NCBI GenBank assembly: GCA_944474755.1
Contig: OX104112.1
Span: forward strand, 16,890,273-16,954,272
Direction: 5' to 3'
Origin: Limnoperna fortunei
Taxonomy: Eukaryota; Mollusca; Bivalvia; Mytilida; Modiolidae
DNA length: 64,000 nt
Each line of letters begins with the position of its first letter. Position 1 is the stretch's first letter. This document shows, one piece after another, positions 44,370 through 58,429 of this stretch. The position numbers were made by a program, and so were the translations under genes. Under the pieces are notes generated by a model. That model did not search any database. It was not told where the DNA came from and saw only the letters and a program-made list of their open reading frames with translations.

Positions 44370-45890
44370 CTAAAGTGCAATTGAGCAAATAAGCATATCA
44401 GGATATGATCCCGCAATAAACTAAGGACAATCCCTTCCATAATACAAGTACACGTATTTTTCAAGCAACTTACCCCCACCCTCCACCCGGTAAATTACAA
44501 ATACCCTCCACAAATAACATTAAAACCGTTAATCGGTTAAACTTAAAAAACAGTCTCATTATACGGCAAAAGGCATTACGTTTTTAGAGTGTAGATGAGC
44601 AAGAATTTTGACCCCGTTTGCTTTCTATAATCTATGTATACTGCTTGACTCCCTTTTCGGGTATTTCTGTCAGGTTATTCGCACAATTACTTATAATTAT
44701 GATTGTCAATCTCTAATCTACTAATTATAAAAATAATTTATTTGCTTTTAAAATGACATTGTAGTTGAGTATTTTGTAACAAAATAGGTTTTCAGATGTT
44801 GATTTATTTGCAAATCAGGTCTTTTTGATTCAGAACGAAAGTAATTTTTTTAGATAAGAAAATTCAAAAATATTACTTAAGTGGATAATGACATCTGTTT
44901 TTGAAAACACATTTACAGAAACAATTAATTAAATTATGTAGAACAATAATGCTGCAACCCTCTACCCTGTAGATATTTATTATTTACCTGTACGTGTTGG
45001 TAGTCAACACAACAATGTACGACATATCACATGACCCAATATTTATTCGGGAGAACCTATCACTAGGAATTAAACCCGAGTATCGTAGCGTTTTATTTTC
45101 AATGGAGTAATATGTCACTGATAAAAATAGTTGTAAGACATTTTTATAGAACTCAATAAATGATAAGAATTGATTTTGAAAAATTGATATTAACCACAGA
45201 ATGTTATTAATAAGATTGATGCTTAAATTTTCGACTGTTGTGTTTTCAATTGTCATCTCGCTAGCCAGAAGACGTGTCAGGAAATGGGAAGACATTAACG
45301 GACTTATCAATGCGTAAGCGGTATTTTACAGAAGAAACAACTTTTTCTATATGCTCCTTAACCATAAGTACCAATCTTACATTATTTTTTTGTGTATGAT
45401 TAATGTGAGATAATTTTTGGGAAGTCTAATTTTAGGCTACGTTCGACGGCCGGGCCATCTTGGATTTAGGACGTAGTATTAGTTGCGCAATGAGTAGAGA
45501 ACAACCCGTCTACAACTACCATTGGTGAAATTCAAAACAATTACAATGCATCAACCCCCATGACAGCCATGATGAATACTCGATTAGCAAAATATTTTTT
45601 AAATTTCTCATAAATGAATATTTCTATCAAGTTGGATTCAAAGCTAGCCCGCTGTGGTCATCAGTATTAATTAACATGCATAGGGTGTATCTGTAGCAAG
45701 ACTATAAGAGTTCGTTACGCTCCAGGGTCAATACATTTTCTATCTGTGTTATCCCCAATCTAAATGTTTTATAACGTGCGAATGTTTACAAAAAGGTTGG
45801 ACTTGTAAGAACGCAACACAAGAAGGCATACTTTATAGGATAATTACTTACATAATACGAAAGCATGGATTTTGGACTATTTCTCGGCAT
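44370..45890. other. No feature seen
   Basis: AT-rich. The 108-codon minus-strand frame (45,310-44,984) is not recognised. Confidence 0.45.
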
Positions 45891-45892
45891 GG

Positions 45893-46145
45893 TTAGTCTA
45901 TGTTACATCTGAGCGGAATAATAACACAAACGAATGACCAGATTCACTAATAGCCAGGGGGATAACTGAGCGTATAATAACACAAACGAATGACCAAATT
46001 TAGTGTTAGTCTATGTGACATCTGAGCGGTATACAAACACAAACGAATGACCAAATTTAGTATTAGTCTATGGGACATCTGAGCGGTATAATAACACAAA
46101 CGAATGACCAGATTCTTTGGTAGTCTCTGTGATGACTGAGAGGTG
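45893..46145. repeat. Tandem repeat of about 62-68 bp, four units
   Basis: Each unit carries 'agtctatg.gacatctgagcgg', 'ataataacacaaacgaatga' and 'ccaaattta'. A single related unit sits at about 47,052-47,095. Confidence 0.85.
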
Positions 46146-46149
46146 TACT

Positions 46150-47445
46150 GTTAGCCAGTGTGACAGGTGAGCAGTATACAATTAGTATATGTGATAGGCG
46201 CTACTAAGTTAGTCTGTATGACAGTTAGTTAAAATTAACAATGTTTTCAGTTATCATATACTGAAACTAGACCGTTCGTACACTTAGTGTATTGTAAAAA
46301 TATGTATCGACATTTAAAAGTATTCAGTTCGACTATACTTGTATTTAAACTCGATGACACATAGTATCCATTGACAACGACCGTTGTTCAACCGACATAT
46401 GCAATTTAAAACCAACAAAAGCTAATATGTTTAAGTTTATTTTTTTCCATTTTTTCGTAAATTGAAAATTTGTCATAAATTTGGCACAACTATTAGAAGT
46501 TCCATATAATGTTGGTAAAATATGAAGTTCATTTTTACTCTAACAGTAACAGGGAGCTCCGTTACGACGAAAATATTGTCTAAACACGACGCTATTTAAA
46601 AATTTCATAATACAATAAAAGAAGAAAACATATTGAAAACGTGCCAAACCAAATACCTGGTTATTACAATATTATGAAAAAACGAGCTACAAATACTTAA
46701 ATGTATAGAAAATTCCACTTCGATAATGTCGTCCCTGATTTTTTACACGGAGTGTTTCGATAGCCTGGCTGTCTAATATTTTTGCACGGTTGGCTACACA
46801 TGTTTAAAAAATATCTGCAGGAAGTTATCATGTATATTACACACAAAGCGACTGTCTCAATAATTACTCTTACTAGTATTACATTTCACAACAAAAAAGT
46901 TACATATAGGTTGAAACTTAAGATGTGTGTTATTTTAAAAACAGCAAGATAAATGTAAGTATATACTTAATAAAAATTAAGTTTTTAGTTTATTTAAACC
47001 CAATATAGCATTTGTATAACGAACTACTTTCACTTATCATAGCTTTATACGCGAATGACACGATTCAGTTAGTCTGTGTGACAACTGATCGGTATAAGAC
47101 TGAACATGTAGTTGCAAATTTGAACTTTGTGCTTGATTAATGACCTTTGTCTAGCGCTTGGCATAAAAATAATATAAATTCGCAACCATTTGTACAAGAA
47201 TACAATACCATTTCCAATGAGTTTTTGCCGGCCATCTCAGACAATCTATTGCTCAATACCTTTCACAACGTGTTGCTACTGTTAGTCGTCAGATAACTGA
47301 GGTCTTCTGTTGTTAATTGTTGATTACTTTAGATTTATTTTTAGCTGTCGATCACTAAAGGTCATCTATTTTTTGCCAGGTATTAATGTGGTCGCAATTC
47401 ACTGCATGGCATTTTTTTTTCTTGCAGATATACAGCCACTGCATT
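46150..47445. other. No gene recognised
   Basis: AT-rich. It holds only the outlying repeat unit near 47,050. Confidence 0.45.
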
Positions 47446-47452
47446 TGGCTAT

Positions 47453-48076
47453 GGTTAGTTGTCGATTACTCTAGATTATCTAGTTTTAGCCATCGATTAC
47501 TGTATTGATTACGGTTTGCACTAGACCAACTAGTGCAAACCGTCGATTACTGTAGACCTATTAATGTTAGGCGTCGATTACTGCAGATAAACTAGTGTAC
47601 GCCGTCGATTACTGTAAGACAACAAGAGCAAATCGTCGATTACTGCGGATCAACTAGTGTAAGGAATCGATTACTCTAGACCAACTAGTGTACGCCATCG
47701 TTTATTGTAGGCCAACTACTGTTAGAGGGGAATTGTTGTAGACAAATTAGTGTTAGTCATAGATTATTATAGACCAACTAATGTAAGTTGTCAATTACTG
47801 CATACCAACTAGTGGGAAGCGCAGATTACTATAGACAAACAAGTGTTAGTCGTTGATTGCTGTAGACATACTATATGTTAGCCGCAAATAGTGTACGCTG
47901 TCGATTAATGTAGACCAACTAGTGGAAGCCGTAGATAACTGTAGGCCAACTGCTGTTAGAGGTCCGTTACTGGAGACCAATTGGTGTTTGCCGTCGATTA
48001 TTGTAGACCAACTAGTGTAAACCGTCCATTACTGTAGATTAAGTAATGTAAGCCGTCGATAACTGTAGATCATTTT
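47453..48076. repeat. 31-bp tandem repeat, about 20 units
   Basis: The unit is about 'gtcgattactgtagaccaac' plus 'tagtgtaagcc'. Units are diverged, and some are altered near 47,700-47,950. A perfect local palindrome 'ggtttgcactag'/'ctagtgcaaacc' occurs near 47,516-47,540. Confidence 0.93.
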
Positions 48077-48079
48077 TCG

Positions 48080-51000
48080 TTTAAAAAAGGGGTTCAAAAT
48101 AGGGGTAATGGGGATTAGAATAGCAACACTGACCAAACAGCGATAACTTTTAACAAAACGAAGTGCATTTTTCACAGTAGAGAAGGAAGGGGCTGTGACA
48201 GTTTGTTCAAAAACATTTTAGGTTCGGTATGACCTACAGGCATATGCATTTTACCAAAATTCTTGTATAACTCAATTGATAGATTACTTATTTGATTTAG
48301 TTACTTCTTGTTAACGCTGTGTATACATGTATACATGATAGAGAGGGGCAAGAGGGGGGTCCATTAACAGGTTAAAAATTTTTTTATTTTTACAAAAACA
48401 GATAACAGTCAATTAAAAATGCCCGAAACACACTAACAGAAAAGATCTTACTCTCTCATGATAGTGAAATAGTGTAATCTCAAAATTAATAAACAAAGTA
48501 AAACAAGGAATTTTGTGCACAGGTTTAAAAAAAACATTAATAAAGGACTATATAGTCTGTGCTGGCATTTTGGCAATGCCTCCATATTATCGTATTTTTT
48601 TTACAATACATGTATTTAAAACAATACTGTGTTTGCATAAGTTTGCTACATGCAGAATACTACTAGTACACCCCTTCCTCTGTGGCGGTTGATCATTACA
48701 TATTAATTGTACAGACAGGTTTAAGTGCTGAATACATGCATTTAAATTATTGTTGACTTTAACCAAAAAACCTTAGAAGAATAATAAGGATGCAAGATAA
48801 TGTCGGCAAGTTGAAATAATGCCTAGAGAGTTGTATAAGCAGACAAGGGGACAATATTTTATTTGGGGTTGGATCTAGTCTGAGTTGTCTTTATGCAGTA
48901 GAATCATAGAACCTTAAACTTATAATATTAAGGAAGTATGAGACAGTAAAATAGTCATCAACTCTAACTAATTACATCATCATTAACATTCTTAATAATA
49001 CATATTAAAGCGAACTGTCGAAATTTTGGCTTGGCATTTCAACATTCCACATCGTTTCGTTTATTTGAATATATAATATCTTATGCCTCTGTCACCAATG
49101 TTCATCCATATTCTGGCGTCGGGTTTGAATTCTGAGAGAATGCTTGAGTTTCCGCTGAGAACTCTAGCGTTCGAGAAGACTTTCATTTCATTAAATTTAT
49201 ATACGACCTTGTCAGAAGGCGGGCTAGAACTGATGACCCATGCAGATTGTACCAATGCAAATATTTGCATACTGAAACAAAATTGATTCGATTCCTATTA
49301 TTTTGTTTAAATTATATCTTTAATATTTGCATTTTAGGGGTTGAGACAGGGTCTTAATATCGCTTTCCGGCAGAGTTTTACTGTCTGTGCTGTCTTACGA
49401 AGACTGCAATTTTTGTCATATTAAAAAGAGAATAATAGTATTAGAAAATTGTGGGATGGGTGATGCAGCGAATTAAATTAATTTCCGCAGTTAAATATAA
49501 TCCGTATGTTAAAAATATCACACTTAATCCCGTGTATTGGGCTATCCGATATGCATCTGTATATTTAACGCAGAGCAAATTATACGGATACATATAAAAT
49601 AAAACAAATTTTGATATCATTTGTCATATTAAGAATATATTGTCGTCATTATGAATACGAAAACAACTGTTGCATGGCTTGGGTATCACGATTAATTTTT
49701 ATAGTAATTGGTATAGTATATGTATCCTATTGACAATGTCGGTTGGGCATCAATAAAAGTAATAAGAAATACCAAACACCAAAGGAACTGTCAAAAATAC
49801 TACATAAATCAGTGTCCAAGAAACCGACATATTTCAGAACCAACAACCAAAAATATAACAATGGTCCTGATTTTGTACAGACACTTTCAAAAGAAATTGT
49901 GGGTTAAACCGGGTTTATTAATTGTAGTGTTATAAGGAAGAAATTGCAAACGGAGTAGTTGACCAAAATACAACTAACATTATGTAAAAGATGACTATAT
50001 ATTTTCTAAACATAAACGAAGATGTGATTCTGTATTCAAAATAAAGAACAAAATTGCATATGTTAACATTTATTTGTGGAAAGTGTGTTATCTGTTTGAG
50101 GAATACGATATAGATTTTAATTAAAGAAACGATCCGAGTTATACAAATTGTACCTTCATTATTCATGACCAAAAATACTTTTTTGTGTTATTTATAGCAG
50201 GAATTTAAAGCTGAGTATAAAACTGTATTTGATGTAGACACATCTGTGCACAAAACAAAACGTTATCTGAATGTGGAAACGTTTTGTTTCTTCTAAATAT
50301 CAACCATAATGGATTATTTCAATAAAATTAAAATGGGTAAACAAATTTTTTCAAACAAAAATATATTAGAACCTTTATTTTAGGATTAAATTTGTCATCT
50401 GTTTGAAGAATGGTATAAATCCGTTGGATTTCTTGTGGTAATTGTCCAAAGTAATATGAAACTACGTCACGGTAAATTATAGTCACCAAACGAAAAAAAA
50501 TGTTTCAGTAAGTTAAGAAGATGATTTAAAAACTGCCCCTACATTTTTAGAGACTCCAACTAATAAACGAATGTGAAGAAAAGTCATTTCCGATTTGTAA
50601 CACAATACATCGAAGCTAAAAGTAAAAAAATAGAGTAGAAATATGGCATTAAATAAAAAATACTCCAAAGACCTTTATTTCAAACTGTCAAATGTTATCA
50701 TTAATAACATATTAAACACAATATAAAATACACACTGTTCTTTCATATTTAAAGTGGAAATAAGTCATCCATTAAAGGTCGTTTTATTTATACTACGGAT
50801 CACCAAATAGACGGACAACAGAAGAAACAAAACCACTGTTCCCGACTATACTTTTAACATAAACTAGTGTTGTTTTTATTCCACCATTAAATTTGGAATA
50901 GAAGTATGGTTTTATACAAGTACATGGCAGTTTGAAAATATATTTGTTAAAAAAAGAAAGGAATACCGCTGCATTACAAATTCGTTTCAGCGATAGAATC

Positions 51001-53955
51001 ATCCCTTCCGCTAGTGATGAAGTCGAATAGACTCTTACAACATTTGTGTGGACACTTGTATCAGTTACCTATGGTTCACTTATAACTTGATTTCAGAGGA
51101 ACAGAAACTGCATTATATGTCTTTAAACTGTTTATCAGCTGTGTTTGCTTTATTAAATAGGAACCTATACCAAATGCATATTCCAATGTTAATACACGAA
51201 TTTACATGTGACCCTTAGTACGATCAATAATGTTGCCGTCATGCTGTTTTCTAAATTCAAGTAAAGCTGTAATTGAATTATGTTTAGTCTAGCATATCAA
51301 AGCGATATTTTACTGTACAGTTTAAAAAAAATTATTGTATGTGAATTTGATATAAGTGTACAAGTTCATGTATGATTTTACTATTCTGTCTATTTAAACT
51401 GATATTTGACAAACCTTATTTTTAATCGTTGAAATACGTGAAAATAGTTTTATTGATCTCCCCACATCCTGTTTCAACACTGGGCGACTGTGATCAATGA
51501 ATGGCCCTTACAAGATTTAATACACTGTCAATTTAAAATATCATGCTTAAATGTCAAAATGGAATTTGTTGTATAGTATATAAAACGTTAATATAATGCT
51601 TTTATAGTAAAACTTTTCGTTAGAAAAATAATTGGCCTTGAAAGTAAAAAGCTTTTTATTTAATATATGAAAGACACCTACTAGTCGATTTTAATATTAT
51701 TCAAAGGCATCAAACAAACAAAATCAAAATTTCTTTCATTATTTTTTATTTGTACAATCCATATATTTAATGTACAAGGATTGCCTTATTATATGCTTCC
51801 AACATCCTCCATGGTAGTCCAATTAAGTGTTCGTATGAAGATTATATTTTTTAATGATGTTTGATTTCTGTCTTGGCCGTTTATAACATGTTTAGACAAT
51901 GACTATTACTATGGAAATTTGTGTAAATGAATTTATCCCGTCTTGTCAGCAATTATATGATGATAAGCACTATTTGTTCACTAAGCTGGCTTCTTCCTCA
52001 TAGTTTGATTGTTATATGTTATTTCTTCGACATTTTCCGCAAAGATGTGCTTTAGTTAGGGTTTAATGTATATCCTCTTTTAATCATGTAGTCATTTCTT
52101 CTTAAGTATGATGTAGTAAGATGAATTATCGTTAATTTATAGGGACATATCCCCAACAATGTTTAGTTATAATGCTACGCTACCAATCCCTTCGCGAAAG
52201 GAACACGATTGTATACAAAAACATTGCTTTGGCGACCGAATTGTGAAGAGCAGCTAAAAAACACCACATTGAATATTGACAAGCAGTCAGATTGGTATGT
52301 CTGTTATTAATCAAACAAAATACATTTTAACAGAACAGAAACAAATTAACAGAAATAAATTCATTAATTAAAATTTATATGTTGTTCACAATTAATGACA
52401 CATAATTAATTTGACATTTTAAAACCATTATTCAGGTATTGTAGTATAGGTGTAAGACTATAGTAACTATACTTAACCATATCAAACTTTATGAAATTTA
52501 ACAATAAATTAAACTATACTGGTTGGCAGGTGTCCTTGACCACTTCAATAGAAAGCTTGTTATTGCTTTCAACGGACGTAAGTATCTTACATACACGCTA
52601 ATTGATCGATTTATTTTTAGGAGGATGCGATTGCACACTCTTTCAACGGATGCTTGAAGTACTAGGTATTTTAGAATAACTGATAGATTTTGGTTATAAA
52701 AATATTTTAAAGAGACAGTTTAACAGATTAAATAGAGGCCATTTATTTCATTTTATAGACTTTTTTTTCAACAAAGTGTTAACAACAAATGTCGTGTTGT
52801 GTTTAATGTAAATTGTTTTAAAAAAATCAGGTATTGTGTCATGACAAACCGCCATCTTCCAAACCCGTATTATGTGAGTAGGTGTGTGAATAAAGGGCTT
52901 GGTATCATACACCACGTACCGGTAATAAAACCTTGCAATTTTATAATGGGTCAGTAGTTCATTATAATATCACAATATCATGAAATGTAATCAAAGTTTA
53001 TTTACATGTATTGACATACCTTGAAATACAAAGATAAACAATTAAAAAATAAAGAACAGGTACTTACTAAATCTATCACAGAGTATCCACAGCTTCGTAC
53101 ATCAAAAAGCACAATAATACTACCACTTTAACACGGTGATTTAAACTTTAGTATGGGATACCATGAAGGTTTATTGTACTTTTTTACCTTTTAACAACTC
53201 GATGTGCTTTAACCTTATATATTCTATAGTATTTTCCGTTTCAAAATATTTTCTCTTCTTTATTTTTTTTTAAAACAAAATTTTAATTTTTGTCATTTAT
53301 AACTATATCTTGCACATTTTATTATTTAATGTCGCTATTTAGTAGTCCCACTGAGAGGAAATTGAGGTGAAGATTGATGACATTGCAATCAGCATCATTT
53401 TCTGGAATTCGCGCACAACCAATAAGTGAAAACATAACTAAAGAATACCCTGTTTCGATATTACTTGTTGGCTGAACTGTCCTTTACAATATGAATCAAC
53501 ATATTATTTTGATTTCCTTCGGCAGTTTTATCAATGATAACATATTAGTTCTTGTTTTCGATCTGCGTTCAGATCTGTGAACAATTTATCAAGGTAATGT
53601 TAACAAGTACAGTTAATATATATATATATATATATATGTATTAGTTGGTAGCTTCCTTTAGACTTTATATATGTAATTAAGTTTTAGCATATTTCGCGAG
53701 ACAAGGATTATCAGGTCTATATCAGGTGAGCTCGTAATTTCTCAAGTTAAATGTATTTTAGTTATTTTGCATTGTAATAGTGCCGTTTTGACGGTAAGAA
53801 TATGTGCACCACTTCTTTGTACAATGTTTATGCGTAATGCGGCTTGACATGACGTCATTTCTACCTCATTCATTCAAAAACTGTGAAGGCAATTGAACCG
53901 GTGGGAATTTTCAAATGAATCGAGAGGAATTGTCAAACAGAAATCAATTTCAGCG
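48080..53955. other. Long AT-rich stretch without a recognised gene
   Basis: Only short frames occur on both strands. A (TA)n microsatellite lies at about 53,618-53,638. I see no transposon ends or conserved protein motifs. Confidence 0.5.
53618..53640. repeat. TA dinucleotide microsatellite
   Basis: About ten TA units in a row. Confidence 0.9.
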
Positions 53956-53961
53956 TTCATT

Positions 53962-54535
53962 TAATGTGTAAACTGCGTTAGCCAAATCACCAACTGGTAC
54001 ATAGTTAATACACTGTGTGAACGGCGATAGACAAATCACCACCTGCTACATAGTTAATACACTGTGTGAACGACGATAGATTCATAACCTCCTGGTACAT
54101 TGTTCTTATAATGTCTGAACGGCGATATACCAATCTCACAAGTTGCAGGCTTCATGCAATGTGTTAACGCCGATAGAGTAATCACCGCCTGGACCAATCT
54201 CACCTGGTATATAGTTCGCACAATGTGTTTTAGCTATCCCCTCCTGGTACATACTTCATACAATGTGTAAACGGCGATAGACAAATCAACTCATTATACA
54301 TTGCTCATACATGTACATTGTGTGAACTATCGAACAATCACCTCTTGGTACATTGCTCATACAGTGTGGGAACGGCATTTAACCGATTACCTCCTCGTAC
54401 ATACTTCAAACAATGTGTGAACGGCGATAGACCAATCATCTCCTTGTACGTAGTTCATTCTAATTGTTCATTCAATGTGTGAACGGCGATAGACAAATCA
54501 CCTCATTGTACATAGTTTATACTTATTGACTGCGT
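53962..54535. repeat. Tandem repeat of about 49-57 bp, about 11 units
   Basis: Units contain 'aatgtgtgaacggcgataga', 'caaatcacctc' and 'tggtacatagttcat'. The first two units are 49 bp apart; later ones vary through indels. Confidence 0.9.
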
Positions 54536-54539
54536 ATGA

Positions 54540-54900
54540 GGGGATTAGTAAGTCATTGTGTTTTTTGCAACTACAGCCCGAAAGGACAGCAGACAAAAAG
54601 TATTGGTAATGATTTTTTATATATTAAAAATAAATATACTAGCAAGAAAGCTTGAAGGCTAAATATAAACATAATTTGAAAGTTAACAATTTTTCACTAA
54701 CACAACAATAATATAGCAATTATAACAGTTCACTTTGACATGTACAAATTTACAGTACAATTATTCATAGTAACAATGGTTAAATTTGTGAGTATTAACC
54801 CTTGCATTTGAATAGTGTTAAGATTGCATGTGGGTGCATTGTTTAAACTTTGGACTGTTTTGAACTGGAAGAACATTGTTGATTTCAAAGTTGGTTATGT
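54540..54900. other. No feature seen
   Basis: AT-rich flank of the Crypton relic, unrecognised. Confidence 0.4.
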
Positions 54901-54906
54901 TATTCA

Positions 54907-55790
54907 CTAAACAACTAAAATAATAACGTCATCATCAAGAATTTTAGGGAAGGTATCTACTTGACCAGAATTATTCACAATGGTACTTGTGCATGTGGTA
55001 GCAGGGCGAGTACAATTTGAAGCGGGTTTCTTTGTAGCTGAACTTAAAACATCAGACATTTCCATTTTCTTCGTTCATTCAGTCTTTTAATATATGAAAG
55101 AACAACATTTTCTGATTTGGTCCATAATGTGACGTGTTTCTATACCGGAGTCATCAAAAGCAGTGCTGCACGTGCTTCGAATACAATGGTTTGTATATCG
55201 CTTCGAAAGTTCGCAGTCTGTACTCTTTTTTGCCATCATGCTACCCATAGAGTTTTTTTCCTAATGGGGCATTCTTATACGAAACATCATCAACAGCAGA
55301 AATAAAGGCACCATTCTTTGATCTTTGAAACGTTGTCATTACCAGGATTTGGTTTGCACATATATGCTCCAGACGGTTACTTCGCGTCCGGAGCTATTAA
55401 TTAACGCGTAAGCATGAAGTATTCAATGATCAAAAATAACATCGTTTTTCAAAATTGCATCATAACGAGTAAATAAGCAGTCTGCTCACACATTTTTAAG
55501 ATTGTCACCTCTCTATGATTTTTGCTTGTCTTCTCACTTTGTCTGCTACATGTTTTCCCCATTATCCATCACGGCAAAGTAATTTTTTTCTGTAAAGATT
55601 CTGGTTTATTCTTTGAGCAATGTTCAAGTTCATAAAGTTTGTGTAAGTCCTCTGGTAAAATCATTTGTTTATTAGTAAGTCCTTTTTTCTTCCTTGGACA
55701 ACTTGAACGGGTCATCTGTGTTAGCATATTCCTTATTATCAAGTTAATAAAAATGTCTTTGAAGGCCAAACGTAGTGTTATTCAAAGACT
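54907..55790 (-). pseudogene. Crypton-type tyrosine recombinase relic (DUF3504/KIAA1958-like)
   Basis: Several frames together follow the order of Crypton-derived recombinases: 'GLTNKQMILPEDLHKLYELE' and 'NKPESLQKK' (near 55,660-55,590), 'FQRSKNGAFISAVDDV' (near 55,310), 'NSMGSMMAKKSTDCELSKRY' then 'TNHCIRSTCSTAFDDSGIE' (near 55,200), which holds the H-x-x-R box, 'TRHIM', 'SENVVLSYIKRLNERRK' with the expected catalytic Tyr, and a C-terminal tail ending 'DDDVIILVV' at 54,907. The stretch that would hold the second catalytic His (GHKS in relatives) is shortened near 55,125. Multiple frameshifts: dead. Confidence 0.75.
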
Positions 55791-55794
55791 TGTA

Positions 55795-56690
55795 TAGCGT
55801 ACGATGTTCCATCAGATTTACAAACTTCACCCTATAATTTCTTGTCATTTTTTTCAAATCAGACGCACTAATAAATTTTGCTTAATCATGGTCCCGGGAT
55901 GCACATCATTGTTTCTGCATTTTTCTCTTTTAAATAGTCAAGAGTTCTCTCTATACTCTTATAACACTTTTCGTGCTGTTAGAATCCTTTTCATAGTTTA
56001 TATTGTTTAAATATCATGTCGGCAATGGAGAAAAGCTGCTAGATATGTCCCAATCTATCAAATCTTGTATTTGCGGATGGAGCATGCGCAATCTCACAAA
56101 GGCTGAGAACCAGTTTACAAACATGCTGGCCATTTTATTGTCGTGTGCTGATTCTATTAATAGCCGAATGACGAATAGTAAGCCTTGAGGTGATCTGACC
56201 GAATAATTTAAAAGAAAATATCGATTCTTGAAACTTTTAATTTGAAACATGTGCACATTTTCTTTTCATATGTTCCATATTCACTCTGTGCAATTGATTA
56301 TCCTGTAAATACTTATACTCACATGGTAGCACGATTTATTTGAGAAAAATTATGCCTTGTTATATGATTGTTTGTTTGAATGGGGAATAGTTCAGACAAA
56401 TCGATGCCTACAGTTATTATTGAGGGAGGAAGCTGGAGTACCCATGGTACGCAGAGAAGACGAATTTCTTCCGTAAATGACCGATTTCTGGTACAGATGA
56501 GCTCACGCGCACACATCTGTACTCGCTGAGTCATCCAAAGAAAATGTCAGAAACGAGATGCTGGAAACATAACAACGTTCTTCTATGACGTTCATTATTT
56601 CCGGCGTTGCTGATTGGACGTCAGAGACAATGGAGTCTAAAACAATGGAGCGTCTATAGGTTATAGCGATGTGAAAGTTGTTGGATTACG
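55795..56690. other. No gene recognised
   Basis: Short frames only. Confidence 0.4.
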
Positions 56691-56697
56691 GAAGAAA

Positions 56698-56866
56698 TAG
56701 GTACTTTCATACGTTTTTGGGAAAGTCCATGTAAACTTTCACTCGTGATAGAAATTTGTATGTCTTTTGGCTCGTTCCGCTGCGCTCCACTCGCGAAAAG
56801 ACATAACATTTCTATCATTCGTTAAAGATCAACCGGTATTTCCCAAAAACGTTTGAAAGAACCTAT
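56698..56866. mobile_element. Long-hairpin (foldback) MITE of about 169 bp
   Basis: 'taggtactttcatacgtttt' plus 'tgggaaa' on the left is mirrored by 'tttcccaaaaacgtttgaaa' plus 'gaaccta' on the right. A second nested pair is 'gatagaaatttgtatgtctttt' versus its near-complement ending 'acatttctatc'. The loop 'cgttccgctgcgctccactcg' is GC-rich. The whole element can fold into one long hairpin. Confidence 0.82.
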
Positions 56867-56869
56867 TAA

Positions 56870-58195
56870 TCTTTCATCAGGAAACCTGTCAATCCTGTCA
56901 ATTAACGTCAGTGTCGAGCAGACCCCGTTCACAGTAAGGCTCGAATCTGCAACCTTATTGTTGACAGACAAGTAATTTATTAGTAGATGTCTTACTTCCT
57001 TAACCAATCTACCAAGGCCCCTGCTTAAGTAATATGCACCTCACTACTCAATAATTTATAAATTGACTTGTAACTTCGATATTCACTAAATACACACTAG
57101 AACGAATAAGATTTTCATTCAAATAAAACTGCGTAAATTGTAGGTTGGTACTAGAGGCATTTGCTTTCTCTTGATTTAAACAAAATACAAAAATTGGTGT
57201 TTTTTTCATGAAAACAAATTTGTATATGCCAAAAAGTGTTGTTTTTTAGTAGGTTAAATGTTTCGAGACTCCTATTTTATCTTCTGTGTAAATAAATAGT
57301 TTAAACTATAAAATCCAGTTGAATTTAACCATATATATCAGCATAATTCTTAACTTGGTCAATATTATTCTTGGGTGGTGCGATACATCATGATTAGATC
57401 TCATCAACATGCAATAATGGTATAATATCTCGCAGAAAGTCGCCATGTGTGGCTGCAATTCTTTATCCTGTTCGTTTAAAGCAAATGGTATAAACAACTA
57501 GTCGAATAGCTACAGGTTGCACATTTACTTGCACACAAGATAATTTTAGGTACATGATGGTTTGTTATTAGTTTTTTCCTTTTATATAATATATCATTTT
57601 TATCTGAGACAAAGTCGCGTGATCCATATCAACAAACCGACTTCAGATGGAAGCTGAGCTATTCGAAGACATTTTTGAAGACGAGCACCGTTAATTTAAA
57701 AGTAGACTTAAAAATAAATTATGACATCGATAAAAATTTAAGAGTTAGTTTTTAAATAACAACACAAATGTCAGACAAATTGTTTGCAATATTTGAAACA
57801 CTGTTTAAAATTAACAATCGATTGACATGACGTCATCTGATCAACAGAGAAAGACGTCTTGTGACCAATGGAATACAAATGCACTGGTATGGAGTTCGGA
57901 AGTAACGTCGCGAATCCTAAATATGCGATACCCGCTTTTATGCTGCGCCTATATTCATATTATTTTTTAATCAATCTGCTGTTGGGCAAGCGTTTATTAT
58001 ATGTTTTTTCTTACATTGAAATACATTTATAAAGTAGGTTAATAAGTGTTTTTAAATAACATTTGACATGAATATATCCACTTGACACATTATTTAGACT
58101 TATCAAATACTTAACAGCTCGAATAAAAACTATTTTGGTCATACTTTATTGCATAATGAGACGATACAGTATTTTGGGAGACATATTAGGCTCTT
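56870..58195. other. No gene recognised
   Basis: It contains a tiny acidic frame 'MEAELFEDIFEDEHR' at 57,648-57,695 after a CAG, too short to call. Confidence 0.35.
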
Positions 58196-58199
58196 GTAT

Positions 58200-58428
58200 T
58201 TCTGGTATAGTTGGTCGTCTACTATTTATCAAAGGTGTGTCAAGACGGACGTCGCGAGTTCGAGTCTTATTGCGGTAAGTGTGTGCTCGACTCCAGTCTT
58301 AATTAACCAGAATTGTCAGTTTTACTGTCAAACGGTTTTCTTTCACCACTCTTGCTTCTTCCGTAAAAAACTAAGCTGTGTATGATAAAACTGAAAATTT
58401 ATTTAAATGGCATTAAAAACCTTTAAAT
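58200..58428 (+). mobile_element. tRNA-derived SINE (family A)
   Basis: The B box GAGTTCGAGTC (58,256-58,266) is well kept. It is followed by the body 'ctccagtcttaatta', 'ttgtcagttttactg', 'cttgcttcttcc', 'gataaaactgaaaat' and 'atggcattaaaaac'. The tail is degraded. Confidence 0.78.
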
Positions 58429-58429
58429 G

